Assembly: GCF_013240295.1 (NCBI RefSeq)
Contig: NZ_JABETK010000001.1
Coordinates: 1,798,001-1,862,000 of the forward strand
Direction of reading: 5' to 3'
Length of the DNA stretch: 64,000 nt
From: Neoaquamicrobium sediminum
GTDB taxonomy: Bacteria > Pseudomonadota > Alphaproteobacteria > Rhizobiales > Rhizobiaceae
The notes beneath the pieces were generated by a model. It searched no databases. It was not told the origin of the DNA and worked only from the letters and a program-made list of their open reading frames with translations. Made by a program: the position numbers and the translations under genes. Below are positions 7,780-16,988 of the stretch, piece after piece (the first letter of the stretch is position 1; each line of letters begins with the position of its first letter).

Positions 7780-8812
7780 ATGGCGACAGCGCGCGAACTG
7801 GGGCTGATGATCGGGGGCTGCCCACGGGACCTCTCAATGCGATCACGGATGTTACCGGCGTGGCGGTGGGGCATCGAACGATATCTGGCAACGGGATTGC
7901 CACCGGGGTTACCGCGATCCTGCCGCATAAAGGCGACCTCTTCCGGCTCAAGCCGCGTGCCCGGTCGACGTCATCAACGGTTTCGGAAAATCGGCGGGGC
8001 TGATGCAGGTTGCCGAACTTGCAACGATCGAGACGCCGATCCTGCTGACCAATACGTTTGGGGTGGCCGCCTGCACGCAGGCGCTGATCCGCAGGGCGGT
8101 CGCGGCCAACCCGGAGATCGGCCGCAGCACGTCGACCGTCAACGCGCTCGTCTGCGAATGCAATGACGGCGGGATCAGCGACATTCAGGCGATGGCGGTT
8201 ATGCCCCACGATGCCGATATGGCGCTGGATGCCGCAAGGCCGGGCGGCTTCGCCCAGGGTGCGGTCGGCGCGGGGACCGGCATGACGGCGTTCGGCTTCA
8301 AGGCCGGCATAGGCACGTCATCCCGGCTGATGCAAATCGATGGCGAGGACTTCACGCTGGGGGCGATGGTTCTGGCGAATTTCGGGCCGGCTGGGCAACT
8401 GGTCCTGCCGGACGGCCGGCGACCTGTGCCCGCCCGCGATGCCGAGGCGGAAAAAGGCTCGGTGATCGTGGTTCTGGCGACCGATCTGCCGCTCGGCGAC
8501 CGTCAGTTGCAGCGGGTGGCGCGTCGCGCAGGCGCGGGGCTGGCGCGGCTTGGCGCGTATTGGGGCAATGGCAGCGGGGACCTTGCCGTCTGCTTTACCA
8601 CCGCCGATCCGGTCGAGCATGCGCCACAAGCCGCGTTCGCTCCACAGCGGCGTCTGGACGATGCAAAGATCGATCTCGCCTTCCGCGCCGCCGCCGAGGC
8701 GACGCAGGAAGCTGTTCTGAACGCGCTGTGTGAGACGCCTGCAACACAAGGCCGCGATGGCCGCCATTACCCCTCGCTCGCCGATTGGCTCAAGGAGAAC
8801 CCGCTACGATGA
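7780..8812 (+). pseudogene. P1 family peptidase (DmpA-like aminopeptidase), two apparent frameshifts
   Basis: DmpA-type N-terminal-nucleophile hydrolase (family P1/S58, L-aminopeptidase D-Ala-esterase/amidase relatives), split over three frames. It starts at 7780 (MATARELGLMIGG), continues in the frame beginning PTGPLNAITDVTGVAVGHRT, and then as INGFGKSAGLMQVAELATIETPI to the stop at 8812. Each junction is restored by adding one base: in the G-run at 7813-7817 and in the C-run at 7960-7962. The joined protein would be about 344 residues. The autocleavage and nucleophile site is intact (EKGSVIVVLATD, Ser after Gly), as is TNTFGV. The stop overlaps the DppA-like start by 4 bases, so the pair is translationally coupled. 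Two identical-type lesions in one gene favour sequencing error over decay, but a true pseudogene is not excluded. Confidence 0.85.
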
Positions 8813-9606
8813 AGATTTTCATTTCCGCCGATATCGAAGGCACGGCCGGCATCAACCACTGGGATGAAACGATCCACGGCCATGCCGACTGGCCCGAATA
8901 TCGCGCCCTGATGACGGCCGAGGTTCTGGCCGCATGCGACGGCGCGCGGGCCGCCGGAGCGACCGAGATCGTGATCAAGGACGCGCATGACAGCGGGCGC
9001 AACCTGCTGGTCGAGCGACTGCGCGACGATGTGCGGATCGTGCGCAACTGGTCGGGCCATCCCGACGGTATGATGTTCGGCCTGGACGAGAGCTTCAGTG
9101 CCGCCATCTATACCGGCTATCATGCCAAGGCGGGGACCGAGGACAATCCGCTTGCCCACTCGTTCAATCTGAAAATCTCGCGCCTGCTTCTGAATGGCGA
9201 GGTGGCGTCGGAGTTCACCGTAAACGCGCTGTGCGCGGCGCTCTACGGTGTGCCTTCGGCGTTTCTTTCCGGAGACGCCGGCATCTGCGCCGACGCGCGC
9301 GCGATGGTACCCGGCATAGGGACGGTAGAAACGCTTTTTGGCGCCGGGCCTGCCTCCAATTCCATCGCGCCGGCGCGATCCTGCCGCCTGATTCGTGAAG
9401 GGGTCGAGGCTGCTCTGACGGGCGGCGCAGGCGGCATTCCCTCGACGGAGGGACCGTGGGAGGTGGTCGTGGAGTTCGTCAATCCGGTCAACGCGTATCA
9501 GTCGCGCTGGTACCCCGGAGCGCGCGAGCACGGTCCGCGGGCAGTGGCGCTCGAGGCGCGGGAGTTCTTCGACATCATGCGTGCCCTGCGGTTCATCAAG
9601 GGTTGA
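8809..9606 (+). CDS. M55 family metallopeptidase (DppA-type D-aminopeptidase)
   Basis: Zinc aminopeptidase of the DppA family (M55), about 265 residues. The start MKIFISADIEGTAG at 8809 overlaps the previous stop as ATGA. The metal-binding SADIEG motif is at residues 6-11, followed by the conserved GHADWPEYR, KDAHDSGRN and YTGYHAKAGT blocks. Bacillus DppA removes N-terminal D-alanine and works with a dipeptide ABC transporter; here a DmpA-like gene directly precedes it and a dipeptide-type ABC operon lies 3 kb downstream. This strongly suggests use of D-amino-acid-containing or otherwise modified peptides, but the substrate is inferred. Its 3' end overlaps the convergent LysR gene by 11 bases. 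Confidence 0.92.
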   Translation: MKIFISADIEGTAGINHWDETIHGHADWPEYRALMTAEVLAACDGARAAGATEIVIKDAHDSGRNLLVERLRDDVRIVRNWSGHPDGMMFGLDESFSAAIYTGYHAKAGTEDNPLAHSFNLKISRLLLNGEVASEFTVNALCAALYGVPSAFLSGDAGICADARAMVPGIGTVETLFGAGPASNSIAPARSCRLIREGVEAALTGGAGGIPSTEGPWEVVVEFVNPVNAYQSRWYPGAREHGPRAVALEAREFFDIMRALRFIKG

Positions 9607-10528
9607 TTTCGGCCTGAATCTGCTCGGCCGCACGCCACATCGTCTCGACCGGTTTCGATCGGTTGGCGTATTGGCGGTAGAGACGGATCTCGAGATCGAG
9701 ATGCCAGTCGTCCATTGTGGTGGCGACGACGAGCCGTCCATCCGCCAGTTCCTCGGCGACGAGGCTTTCGGGCAGCCAGCTGAGGCCGAAGCCGGTCATG
9801 GCGACCTTCTTGAGCCCGGCACTGATCGTGTTCTCGTGCACGGTGCGACGCGCAAAGGGCGGGCGCTTGGCCAGAAGATGCCCGAGGGCTACCCCGAAGA
9901 AGGACGCATAGCCGTAGGACAGGCATGGCACGACGAGATCGCCGGAGACGGCGCGATCGAGGATGCCCGCTCCCTTGTGCGGCGTTCCGAAGATGCGGAC
10001 CTCCGGTGCCGCGACCGGGACCAGCCGGTCATGTCCGATGGTCAGGTGCTCGAACTTGGCCCGGTCGAGGCGAAGCGGTACCTCGGGATGGGCGTAGGTG
10101 AGGAACAGATCCGCGTCTTCCGTGACCATCGCCTCGACATTGGCTTCGATCCCGCCCCGGTCGGGAATGAACGAGGTGCCGAGGGGGCCTGCGACGGCCT
10201 CCAACCGACCCAGCCATTCGGGGAAGAAGGTCAAGGTGAGCGTGTGAAGAGCGGCGATGCGCACGAGCCGTGCGCCCGGTGAAGGCCGCAGCGTTTCGCG
10301 AATGGCATAGAAAGTGCTGATGGTTTCCTGCGCGACGGGCAGAAAGGCGCGACCCTCCGAGGTCAACTGGGCTGGTACTGTGGCGCGGGTGATCAGGGTT
10401 GTACCCAGCCACGATTCCAGCTGCCTGATGCGGCGGCTGAATGCGGACTGGGTCACGTTTCGCAGCTCCGCGGCGCGCGAAAAGCTCGAGGTCTCGGCCA
10501 GCGCCACAAAATCTTCGAGCCATTTCAT
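9596..10528 (-). CDS. LysR family transcriptional regulator
   Basis: LysR-type regulator of about 310 residues. N-terminal winged helix-turn-helix: MKWLEDFVALAETSSFSRAAELRNVTQSAFSRRIRQLESWLGTTL; the effector-binding domain runs from about residue 90 to the end. The ATG at 10528 is chosen; an in-frame GTG at 10543 with AAAGGGG just upstream is a real alternative and would add five residues. It is divergent from the amidohydrolase and peptide ABC operon and convergent with the DppA-like gene, so it is the natural regulator of both. A palindrome of the T-N11-A type expected for LysR proteins lies at 10608-10622 in the shared upstream region. Confidence 0.92.
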   Translation of the reverse strand: MKWLEDFVALAETSSFSRAAELRNVTQSAFSRRIRQLESWLGTTLITRATVPAQLTSEGRAFLPVAQETISTFYAIRETLRPSPGARLVRIAALHTLTLTFFPEWLGRLEAVAGPLGTSFIPDRGGIEANVEAMVTEDADLFLTYAHPEVPLRLDRAKFEHLTIGHDRLVPVAAPEVRIFGTPHKGAGILDRAVSGDLVVPCLSYGYASFFGVALGHLLAKRPPFARRTVHENTISAGLKKVAMTGFGLSWLPESLVAEELADGRLVVATTMDDWHLDLEIRLYRQYANRSKPVETMWRAAEQIQAEINP

Positions 10529-10886
10529 TTCCAACGCAGGCACCCCTTTCTGTCGGCGGCACTATCGGCACTCCCGGAAGCGACGACAAGGATGTAACGC
10601 ACACATTATGCAGTTTTTGCATGGTCATTTGTCAAAAGCGAATTTGCCAAGCACCGGTCGGGGTCCCACTGTTGGGGCTCTGACAAGGGGCGCGCCAAGA
10701 TGCCCGTCACAGGAGAATAACGGGGATGCATGGAGGGACCGGCCGGGGCTCGGTATAAATCCATTCGGCGTCGCAGTACGCGGGGGCGTGACGCCAGTCA
10801 GAATCACTTCACGATGCATCGGCGGTTCTCCGCTGTGATCCCCTGCTTTGTTTCGGCGCCGCGGGCGTCAATTTTCGGAGGCTTTT
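10529..10886. promoter_or_regulatory. Divergent intergenic region, LysR gene / amidohydrolase operon
   Basis: 358 bases without a convincing gene. It holds the candidate LysR box at 10608-10622, a TATAAA-like element near 10754, and the GGAGG ribosome-binding site at 10877-10881 for the downstream TTG start. Several short inverted stretches are GC-rich. No small ORF with a plausible ribosome-binding site and family match was recognised. Confidence 0.6.
10608..10622. promoter_or_regulatory. Candidate LysR-type operator (T-N11-A)
   Basis: ATGCAGTTTTTGCAT has perfect 5-bp inverted arms (ATGCA/TGCAT) and contains the T-N11-A core of LysR recognition sites. It is 80 bases upstream of the LysR start and about 265 bases upstream of the amidohydrolase start. 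That placement favours autoregulation; a further activation site nearer the operon promoter would be expected. Confidence 0.4.
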
Positions 10887-12512
10887 TTGTCCAGTCGTAT
10901 CTTCGCTGACCTTATCCTGATCAATGGCAACATCTGGCGCGGCTATGAAGACGGCCGCTGCCAAGCGCTGGCCGTATGGCAGGGCAAGGTGCTGGCCACG
11001 GGCACCGACGGCGAAATGATGGAGCTCAAGGGGCCGGAGACGGAAATCGTCGATCTGCAGGGCCGCTTTGCAAGCCCCGGCCTGATCGACAATCACCTCC
11101 ATCTCATCGCGACCGGCCTGACCATGGGCATGGTAGACGTTACCGCCACGGCAGCGCCGACGCTGAAAGCAATTGTCGATGCCATTGCCGAGCGTGCGCA
11201 ACAGACGCCGAAGGGTGAATGGGTACTGGCGCGCGGCTACGACCAGGTCAAGCTCGATACCGGGGTGCACCCGACGCGCGCGGACCTCGACCGTGCCGCC
11301 CCGGACCATCCCGTGCTGGTGACGCGCGCGTGTGGCCATGTCGCAATTGCGAACTCCAAGGCTCTGGAGCTGGCCGGCGTATCCGAATCCACCCCAACGC
11401 CGGATGGCGGTGTGATCGGCATGACCGGCAACCGCCTGAACGGCCTGCTGGCCGAGAATGCCATCGGCATGGTCAGGTCGGCGATCCCGAAACTGCCGGT
11501 GGAACGCCTGGTCGACGCGATCGAAATGGGCGGCCGCTACCTGCTGTCGCTGGGCATCACCAGCACGATGGATGCAGCGGTCGGACAGGTGGGCGGTCTT
11601 TCCGAAATCCGCGCTTACGAACTGGCGAAGCTGGCGGGCCGCTTGCCCGTTCGGGTCTGGCTGGCGCTTCTGGGCGATCCGGAACGGTCGATCGTCGAGG
11701 ATTGCTGGAAGATGGGCCTCGTCTCCGGCGCGGGCGACGACATGCTGCGCGTTGGCGCCGTGAAGATTTTCCTCGACGGTTCGGCCGGTGGCCGCACCGC
11801 CTGGATGACCGAGCCATACAAGGACGAGCCGGAAAATCTCGGCGTCCAGATGCTGCCCGACGAGCAGGTCTATGCGCTGGTGCAGGACTATCACGACAAG
11901 GGCTACGCGCTGGCCTGTCATGCCATCGGCGACGGCGCCATCGAGCAGCTCATCACCGCCTATGAGAAGGCGCTCGCGGCCTCTCCGGATGCCGAGCGCC
12001 GGCACAGGATCGAACATTGCGGCTATCCCAGCGACCAGCAGAACCGGCGCATGCAAGCCGCCGGCATCCTGCCCGCGCCGCAACAGGCCTTCATATACGA
12101 TTTCGGCGACAGCTACGTCTCGGTGCTGGGCGAGGAGCGCGGGGCACGGTCATACCCGATCGGCACGTGGATGGAGATGGGGCTGAAGCCATCGACGGGA
12201 TCCGATTCTCCGGTGTGTTCGCCCAACCCGTTCCCGAACCTTTATACGATGGTCACTCGCCGGACATGGAAGGGCACGCTCCTTTCCGAATCCGAGACGC
12301 TGAGCCGTGAGCAGGCGTTGCAGGTTTTCACAGAGTATGGAGCGTATTCGCAGAAGGCGGAAAACGTGAAGGGTCGGCTGGTGCCGGGACAGTGGGCAGA
12401 CATCGCCGTCTTCAACGAAGATCTCGTGGAGACGGCACCCGAGACCTTGCGGGATGACACGCGCTGCGTGCTCACCTTGCTTGCAGGCCGCGTCGTTCAT
12501 GATGCACGATAA
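10887..12512 (+). CDS. Amidohydrolase family protein (YtcJ-like, Amidohydro_3)
   Basis: Metal-dependent amidohydrolase of about 541 residues, cytoplasmic. I place the start at the TTG at 10887 (SSRIFADLILINGNIWRG) because GGAGG sits five bases upstream; the open frame extends to 10848 without a ribosome-binding site. Features in order: N-terminal beta-sandwich, GLIDNHLHL with the HxH motif at about residue 67, KIFLDGSAGGRTA, ACHAIGDGAI, HRIEHCGY and GSDSPV, all matching the Amidohydro_3 pattern. The family includes N-acyl-amino-acid and formamide deacylases as well as many uncharacterised enzymes. It is the first gene of the unit with the peptide ABC transporter, separated from the binding-protein gene by 110 bases with a hairpin at 12515-12545, so it probably hydrolyses the imported compound. 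Confidence 0.9.
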   Translation: MSSRIFADLILINGNIWRGYEDGRCQALAVWQGKVLATGTDGEMMELKGPETEIVDLQGRFASPGLIDNHLHLIATGLTMGMVDVTATAAPTLKAIVDAIAERAQQTPKGEWVLARGYDQVKLDTGVHPTRADLDRAAPDHPVLVTRACGHVAIANSKALELAGVSESTPTPDGGVIGMTGNRLNGLLAENAIGMVRSAIPKLPVERLVDAIEMGGRYLLSLGITSTMDAAVGQVGGLSEIRAYELAKLAGRLPVRVWLALLGDPERSIVEDCWKMGLVSGAGDDMLRVGAVKIFLDGSAGGRTAWMTEPYKDEPENLGVQMLPDEQVYALVQDYHDKGYALACHAIGDGAIEQLITAYEKALAASPDAERRHRIEHCGYPSDQQNRRMQAAGILPAPQQAFIYDFGDSYVSVLGEERGARSYPIGTWMEMGLKPSTGSDSPVCSPNPFPNLYTMVTRRTWKGTLLSESETLSREQALQVFTEYGAYSQKAENVKGRLVPGQWADIAVFNEDLVETAPETLRDDTRCVLTLLAGRVVHDAR

Positions 12513-12622
12513 GCGGCAAAGCGGCCTCATTGCGCGGGCCGTTGCCTGAGGAGGTTACGACAAACAACGATAATCGCGCCCGAGCGTAAGGAATGGCGCG
12601 CCACCAGAGGAGAGAAAGAACG

Positions 12623-14218
12623 ATGTTCAAGACACTTTCATTAGCCGCGGTTCTAAGCCTCGGCACTGCGACGCTGGCCTGGTCGGCAGATGAGCCGCGA
12701 CATGGCGGCACGTTCAACTTCACGGCGCCCTACGGCTCGGCATTCTCGACGCTGGATACCCATTCCAGCCCCAACATCCAGGAACAGTTCCTCACCTTTG
12801 CGATCCACCGCAGCCTGTATTCATGGGATTCCAACGCCAACAAGCCGGTGCTTGAGCTGGCGGATTCGGTCGATGTCTCCGACGACGGCACCACCTACAC
12901 CTATCATCTCAAGAAGAACGCGGTCTTCCACAACGGCAAGCCGCTGACCGCCGACGACTTCATCTTCACCTATGAGCGTCTGGCTACCGCCTCCAACGCA
13001 TTGTCGGGCGCGAGCTACCTCTCCATCATCAAGGGCGTCGAGGAATTCGGCTCCGGTGCTGCGACCGAGATCGCGGGCCTCAAGAAGATCGACGACAATA
13101 CGCTAGAAGTCACGTTGAATGCGGCGGGCAATCCGGGCTTCAACCTCATGGAAGCCACGACGGCGATCTATCCCTCCGACGTGCCGCTCGAGCAGCAGGC
13201 GATCAACCCTGTCGGTCTCGGCGCCTTCAAGTTCAAGGAGCACATTCCCGGCTCGCAGATCGTGGTCGAGCGCTTCGATGACTATTACGAGGAGGGCAGG
13301 CCCTATCTCGACCGGGTCAACATCATCGTCATGGCCGAGGGCTCGGCGCGCGACGTGGCCTTCCGCAACAAGGAGATCGACGTCTCGATCCTCGGCCCGG
13401 TGCAGTATTCGGCCTACCAGGCCGATCCCGAGCTGAAGGACAACCTTCTCGAGGTTGCCGAAACCTTCACCCGCAATATCGGCTTCAGCCAGACCCAGGT
13501 CGAGGCGTTCAAAGACAAGCGTGTCCGCCAGGCCATTAACTACGCGATTAACTCGGATCTCATCATCGAGCGCCTGGTCAAGGGCAAGGCGGTGCGCGCC
13601 ACGAGCTGGCTGCCGCTGGGATCGCCTGCCTTCGACAGCGAAGCCAAGCCCTATCCCTACGATCCGGAGAAGGCCAAGGAGCTGCTGAAGGAAGCCGGCT
13701 ATGAAGACGGCTTCGAATTCGAGGTCACCGCAACACCGAACGAAAGCTGGGGCGTGCCGATCGTCGAGGCGATCCTGCCGATGCTGGCAGAGGTAGGCGT
13801 TACCGTCCGGCCGCGTCCGATCGAATCGGCAGCGCTCGGCTCGACCGTCCAGTCGGGTAATTTCCAGGCCTATATCTGGTCGAACCTTACCGGGCCGGAC
13901 CCACTGACGGTGATGCGCTGCTTCTGGTCGCAGACGCCGCAGTCGGCTTGCAACTACACCGCCTATTCGAACCCCGAATACGACAAGATCTATGAGGCGG
14001 CCCGTGCCGAGCGGGACCCGGACAAGCAGTTGGAACTGCTGAAGCAGGCCAACAACTTCATCCAGGAAGAAGCGCCGATCTGGTTCTTCAACTACAACAA
14101 GGCGGTCATGGCCCATCAGCCGTGGGTGCACGGGCTGGTACCAAACGCGACCGAACTCGCGCTCCAGCCTTATGACGACATCTGGATCGACGACACGGCT
14201 CCGGAAAGCCGCAAGTAG
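12623..14218 (+). CDS. Peptide-type ABC transporter substrate-binding protein (SBP_bac_5)
   Basis: Periplasmic binding protein of the dipeptide/oligopeptide (DppA/OppA, SBP_bac_5) family, 531 residues. The ATG at 12623 follows GAGGAGAG and starts a signal peptide (MFKTLSLAAVLSLGTATLAWSA, cleavage near residue 22). Family marks: GGTFNF at the mature N-terminus, FHNGKPLTADDFIFTYERL, the KDKRVRQAINYAIN block and the DPEKAKELLKEAGY block. It heads the binding protein-permease-permease-ATPase-ATPase order of a complete importer. SBP_bac_5 proteins bind peptides, opines, nickel or glycosides; peptide is suggested here by the surrounding peptidases. Confidence 0.93.
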   Translation: MFKTLSLAAVLSLGTATLAWSADEPRHGGTFNFTAPYGSAFSTLDTHSSPNIQEQFLTFAIHRSLYSWDSNANKPVLELADSVDVSDDGTTYTYHLKKNAVFHNGKPLTADDFIFTYERLATASNALSGASYLSIIKGVEEFGSGAATEIAGLKKIDDNTLEVTLNAAGNPGFNLMEATTAIYPSDVPLEQQAINPVGLGAFKFKEHIPGSQIVVERFDDYYEEGRPYLDRVNIIVMAEGSARDVAFRNKEIDVSILGPVQYSAYQADPELKDNLLEVAETFTRNIGFSQTQVEAFKDKRVRQAINYAINSDLIIERLVKGKAVRATSWLPLGSPAFDSEAKPYPYDPEKAKELLKEAGYEDGFEFEVTATPNESWGVPIVEAILPMLAEVGVTVRPRPIESAALGSTVQSGNFQAYIWSNLTGPDPLTVMRCFWSQTPQSACNYTAYSNPEYDKIYEAARAERDPDKQLELLKQANNFIQEEAPIWFFNYNKAVMAHQPWVHGLVPNATELALQPYDDIWIDDTAPESRK

Positions 14219-14227
14219 GCGGAAAGC

Positions 14228-14262
14228 GCCGTCCACGGGAAGACATGCTTCTCGTGGACGGC
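14228..14262 (+). promoter_or_regulatory. Intercistronic stem-loop after binding-protein gene
   Basis: 10-bp perfect stem GCCGTCCACG / CGTGGACGGC with a 15-base loop, nine bases after the binding-protein stop, followed by TTCTTTG rather than a full U-tract. It likely acts as an attenuating or message-stabilising hairpin, giving more binding protein than permease. This parallels the stem-loop at 1072-1094 in the other ABC operon. Confidence 0.6.
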
Positions 14263-14319
14263 TTCTTTGCGAGTGTGCATCACTCCGCAACCTGACGCGG
14301 CCTGAGACGGGACCCGCCC

Positions 14320-15255
14320 ATGCTACGTTTCGCGCTTCGGCGCATTCTCCAGATCATCCCCACCGTGATCGTCGTCGCCCTGCTGATCTTCGTGATCTTC
14401 AGTGTTGTTCCAGGCAGCTTCGCGGCCAGTCTGTTCTCCGACGGACGGACCAACGCCGATCCGCAACTCATTGCCCGGATCACCGCCCAGTTCGGCTTGG
14501 ACAAGCCGCTCCACGAGCGCTTCTTCACCTATATATGGGACCTGGCACGGTTCGATCTGGGTACCTCCTTCCGCACGCGTCTGCCCGTGATCCAGATGAT
14601 CAATGAGCGGATGTGGGCCTCGCTGGAACTTGCCACAGCCGCGATGGTGTTCGCGATCGTCATCGGTGTGCCGCTCGGCTTCCTGGCCGCGCTGCGTCCC
14701 GGATCGGTCCTCGACACCGTCACGATGATCGGGGCTGTTTCGGGCCTTTCGCTGCCGCAGTTCTGGCTGGGCCTGCTGATGATGCTGCTCTTCGCGCTGC
14801 ATCTGAACTGGCTGCCGAGCTTCGGTTACGGCGACGGGTCGTTCCGCAACCTCATCCTGCCCGCCATGGCGCTGGGGGTGACGCCGCTCGCGCTGTTGGC
14901 GCGCACGACGCGTGCGGGCGTGCTCGATGTGATGAATTCGGACTTCATTCGCACGGCACACGCCAAGGGCATGAGCGAGACGGCGGTGGTGCGCCGCCAC
15001 GTCGCCCGCAACGCGCTGGTGCTGATCATCACCACCGTGGGGCTGCAGTTCGGCTCGCTGATCGGCCAGGCCGTCGTCATCGAGAAGCTGTTTGCATGGC
15101 CGGGCATCGGTTCGCTGCTGGTCGACAGCGTGGCGATCCGCGACATCCCCGTCGTCCAGGGCACGATCCTCGTCATCGTGCTGTGGTTCCTGGTCATCAA
15201 CACCCTTGTCGATCTGCTCTATGCAGCCATCGACCCACGCATCAAGCAGGAGTAA
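14320..15255 (+). CDS. Peptide ABC transporter permease, DppB type
   Basis: Inner-membrane permease of 311 residues, first permease of the peptide importer. It begins MLRFALRRILQIIPTVIVVALLIFVIFSVVPG, the usual DppB start with a first transmembrane helix at about residues 10-30, and contains a periplasmic loop with the conserved FGLDKPLHERFFTYIW segment. The binding-protein-dependent transport domain follows (about residues 95-311), with the EAA loop at RTAHAKGMSETAVVRRHVARNAL. About six membrane segments are evident. It is seven bases from the next permease, so the two are co-translated. Confidence 0.94.
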   Translation: MLRFALRRILQIIPTVIVVALLIFVIFSVVPGSFAASLFSDGRTNADPQLIARITAQFGLDKPLHERFFTYIWDLARFDLGTSFRTRLPVIQMINERMWASLELATAAMVFAIVIGVPLGFLAALRPGSVLDTVTMIGAVSGLSLPQFWLGLLMMLLFALHLNWLPSFGYGDGSFRNLILPAMALGVTPLALLARTTRAGVLDVMNSDFIRTAHAKGMSETAVVRRHVARNALVLIITTVGLQFGSLIGQAVVIEKLFAWPGIGSLLVDSVAIRDIPVVQGTILVIVLWFLVINTLVDLLYAAIDPRIKQE

Positions 15256-15261
15256 GCGGCG

Positions 15262-16083
15262 ATGCGTCTAGGTTTCAATCTCCTCTTCGGAGGGTTCCTC
15301 ACCGCCGTGGTGATCCTCGCCGGCGCCCTTGCACCCTGGCTTGCTCCGTTCGACCCGGTTCTGGGTGCGAACCTGATGAATGCCGAGCTCCCGCCGGACA
15401 GCGAGTTCTGGTTCGGCACGGACAGCCAGGGTAGGGACGTCTATTCCCGCATCCTTTACGGCGCGCAGATATCGCTGACGGTCGGCATCGTCTCGCAGGT
15501 CATCAATTCGGTGATCGGCGTGACGCTTGGCATGACCGCCGGCTACTGGGGCGGCTGGTGGGACGATCTGGTCAACGGCCTGACCAACGTCATGCTGGCG
15601 ATACCTTCGCTGATCTTCGCGCTGGCGGTGATGGCCGTTCTGGGACCGGGCTTGGTGTCGCTGCTGATCGCGCTCGGGCTGACGAACTGGAGCTGGACGT
15701 GCCGGATCGCGCGCTCCTCAACGCTCTCGCTCAAATCGCAGGGCTACGTGCTTGCGGCACAGTCGCTCGGCTATTCCGACCTGCGCATCATGTTCACCCA
15801 GATATTGCCCAACATGATGGGGCCGATCCTGGTTATGGCGACGCTCGGCATGGGCAGCGCGGTGCTCTCGGAGGCGGCACTGAGCTTCCTCGGCCTCGGC
15901 ATCCAGCCGCCATTCCCGTCCTGGGGGTCGATGCTGACGGATGCGCGCGAGATGATCCAGCTCGCTCCATGGGTGGCCATCTTCCCCGGGCTCGCGATCT
16001 TCCTGTCGGTGCTGGGCTTCAACCTGCTCGGCGACGGCCTGCGCGACAGTCTCGACCCGCATATGAGGACGCGCAAGGCATGA
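15262..16083 (+). CDS. Peptide ABC transporter permease, DppC type
   Basis: Second permease subunit, 273 residues. An N-terminal membrane helix ([22 protein letters not shown]) is followed by the [22 protein letters not shown] signature of DppC proteins and a BPD_transp_1 domain with the EAA loop [23 protein letters not shown]. The conserved [24 protein letters not shown] stretch and a terminal helix complete the protein. The stop overlaps the ATPase start as ATGA (16080-16083), showing translational coupling. Confidence 0.94.
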   Translation: MRLGFNLLFGGFLTAVVILAGALAPWLAPFDPVLGANLMNAELPPDSEFWFGTDSQGRDVYSRILYGAQISLTVGIVSQVINSVIGVTLGMTAGYWGGWWDDLVNGLTNVMLAIPSLIFALAVMAVLGPGLVSLLIALGLTNWSWTCRIARSSTLSLKSQGYVLAAQSLGYSDLRIMFTQILPNMMGPILVMATLGMGSAVLSEAALSFLGLGIQPPFPSWGSMLTDAREMIQLAPWVAIFPGLAIFLSVLGFNLLGDGLRDSLDPHMRTRKA

Positions 16084-16988
16084 CCGATCCGCTTCTCGAA
16101 GTAAAAGACCTGCATGTCGGCCTGCCCGCCGGCGGCGGGCAGATGTATCCGATCCTGCAGGGCGTTTCGTTCAAGATTATGCCGGGTGAGGCTTTCGGCC
16201 TCGTCGGGGAATCGGGTTCCGGCAAGTCGGTCACTTCGCTCGCCACGATGGGACTTCTGAAGAAACCATTGCGCGCGACGGGTGGCGAAATCCTCTTCCG
16301 GGGCCGCGACCTGCTGAAGCTTTCGAAGCGCGAAATGCGTAAGCTCAGGGGCGACCGTGTCGCGATGATCTTCCAGGAACCGATGACCGCGCTCAACCCG
16401 CTGGTCACCGTGGGGCGGCAGATCGCCGAGATGTTCTATCTGCATCAGGGCAAGTCTTGGGCGGAGGGAGAGAAGCTGGCGATTGAGGCGCTCGCGAATG
16501 TGCGGGTGCCCAATCCCGACCGCCGGGCGAAGAACTATCCGCACCAGATGTCAGGCGGCCTGCGCCAGCGCGTGATGATCGCCATGGCGATGGCCTGCGA
16601 TCCCGACCTGCTGATCGCCGACGAACCGACCACCGCGCTCGACGTGACGGTGCAGGCCGAGGTTCTGCGGCTGATCAAGGAACTCTGCACGGAGCGTGGT
16701 ACGGCGGTGCTTTTCATCAGCCACGATCTCGGCGTTATCGCATCGACCTGCCAGCGCGTCGGCGTGATGTATGCCGGAACGCTGGTCGAGGAGAACTGGA
16801 CCGAGGCTCTCTTTGCCAACCCACGCCATGAATATACGCGCGGCCTCCTGGGAGCCTTGCCGCGCCTCGGCAGCCGCTCGTCGCATGGCCGGCAGCGGCT
16901 GGTCGACATCGACAGCATCATCGACGACCGCTCCAAGCTCACTCAAACGCGCTTCATCAGCCCGCGCGAGGAAGGAGCGCCAGCGTGA
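16080..16988 (+). CDS. Peptide ABC transporter ATP-binding protein, DppD type
   Basis: First ATPase of the importer, 302 residues. Walker [10 protein letters not shown] at about residues 40-48, Q-loop [10 protein letters not shown], signature [16 protein letters not shown], Walker [15 protein letters not shown] and switch FISHDLGV are all intact. The C-terminal oligopeptide-transporter extension is present ([17 protein letters not shown]). The start overlaps the preceding stop by four bases and its own stop overlaps the next GTG start, so permease C, D and F form a tightly coupled set. Confidence 0.94.
   Translation: MTDPLLEVKDLHVGLPAGGGQMYPILQGVSFKIMPGEAFGLVGESGSGKSVTSLATMGLLKKPLRATGGEILFRGRDLLKLSKREMRKLRGDRVAMIFQEPMTALNPLVTVGRQIAEMFYLHQGKSWAEGEKLAIEALANVRVPNPDRRAKNYPHQMSGGLRQRVMIAMAMACDPDLLIADEPTTALDVTVQAEVLRLIKELCTERGTAVLFISHDLGVIASTCQRVGVMYAGTLVEENWTEALFANPRHEYTRGLLGALPRLGSRSSHGRQRLVDIDSIIDDRSKLTQTRFISPREEGAPA

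Noticed and set aside
12515..12545. Terminator after the amidohydrolase gene
   Set aside because: The stem (GGCAA..CGGCC / GGCCG..TTGCC) is bulged and lacks a U-tract; it may reduce but probably does not stop read-through into the binding-protein gene.
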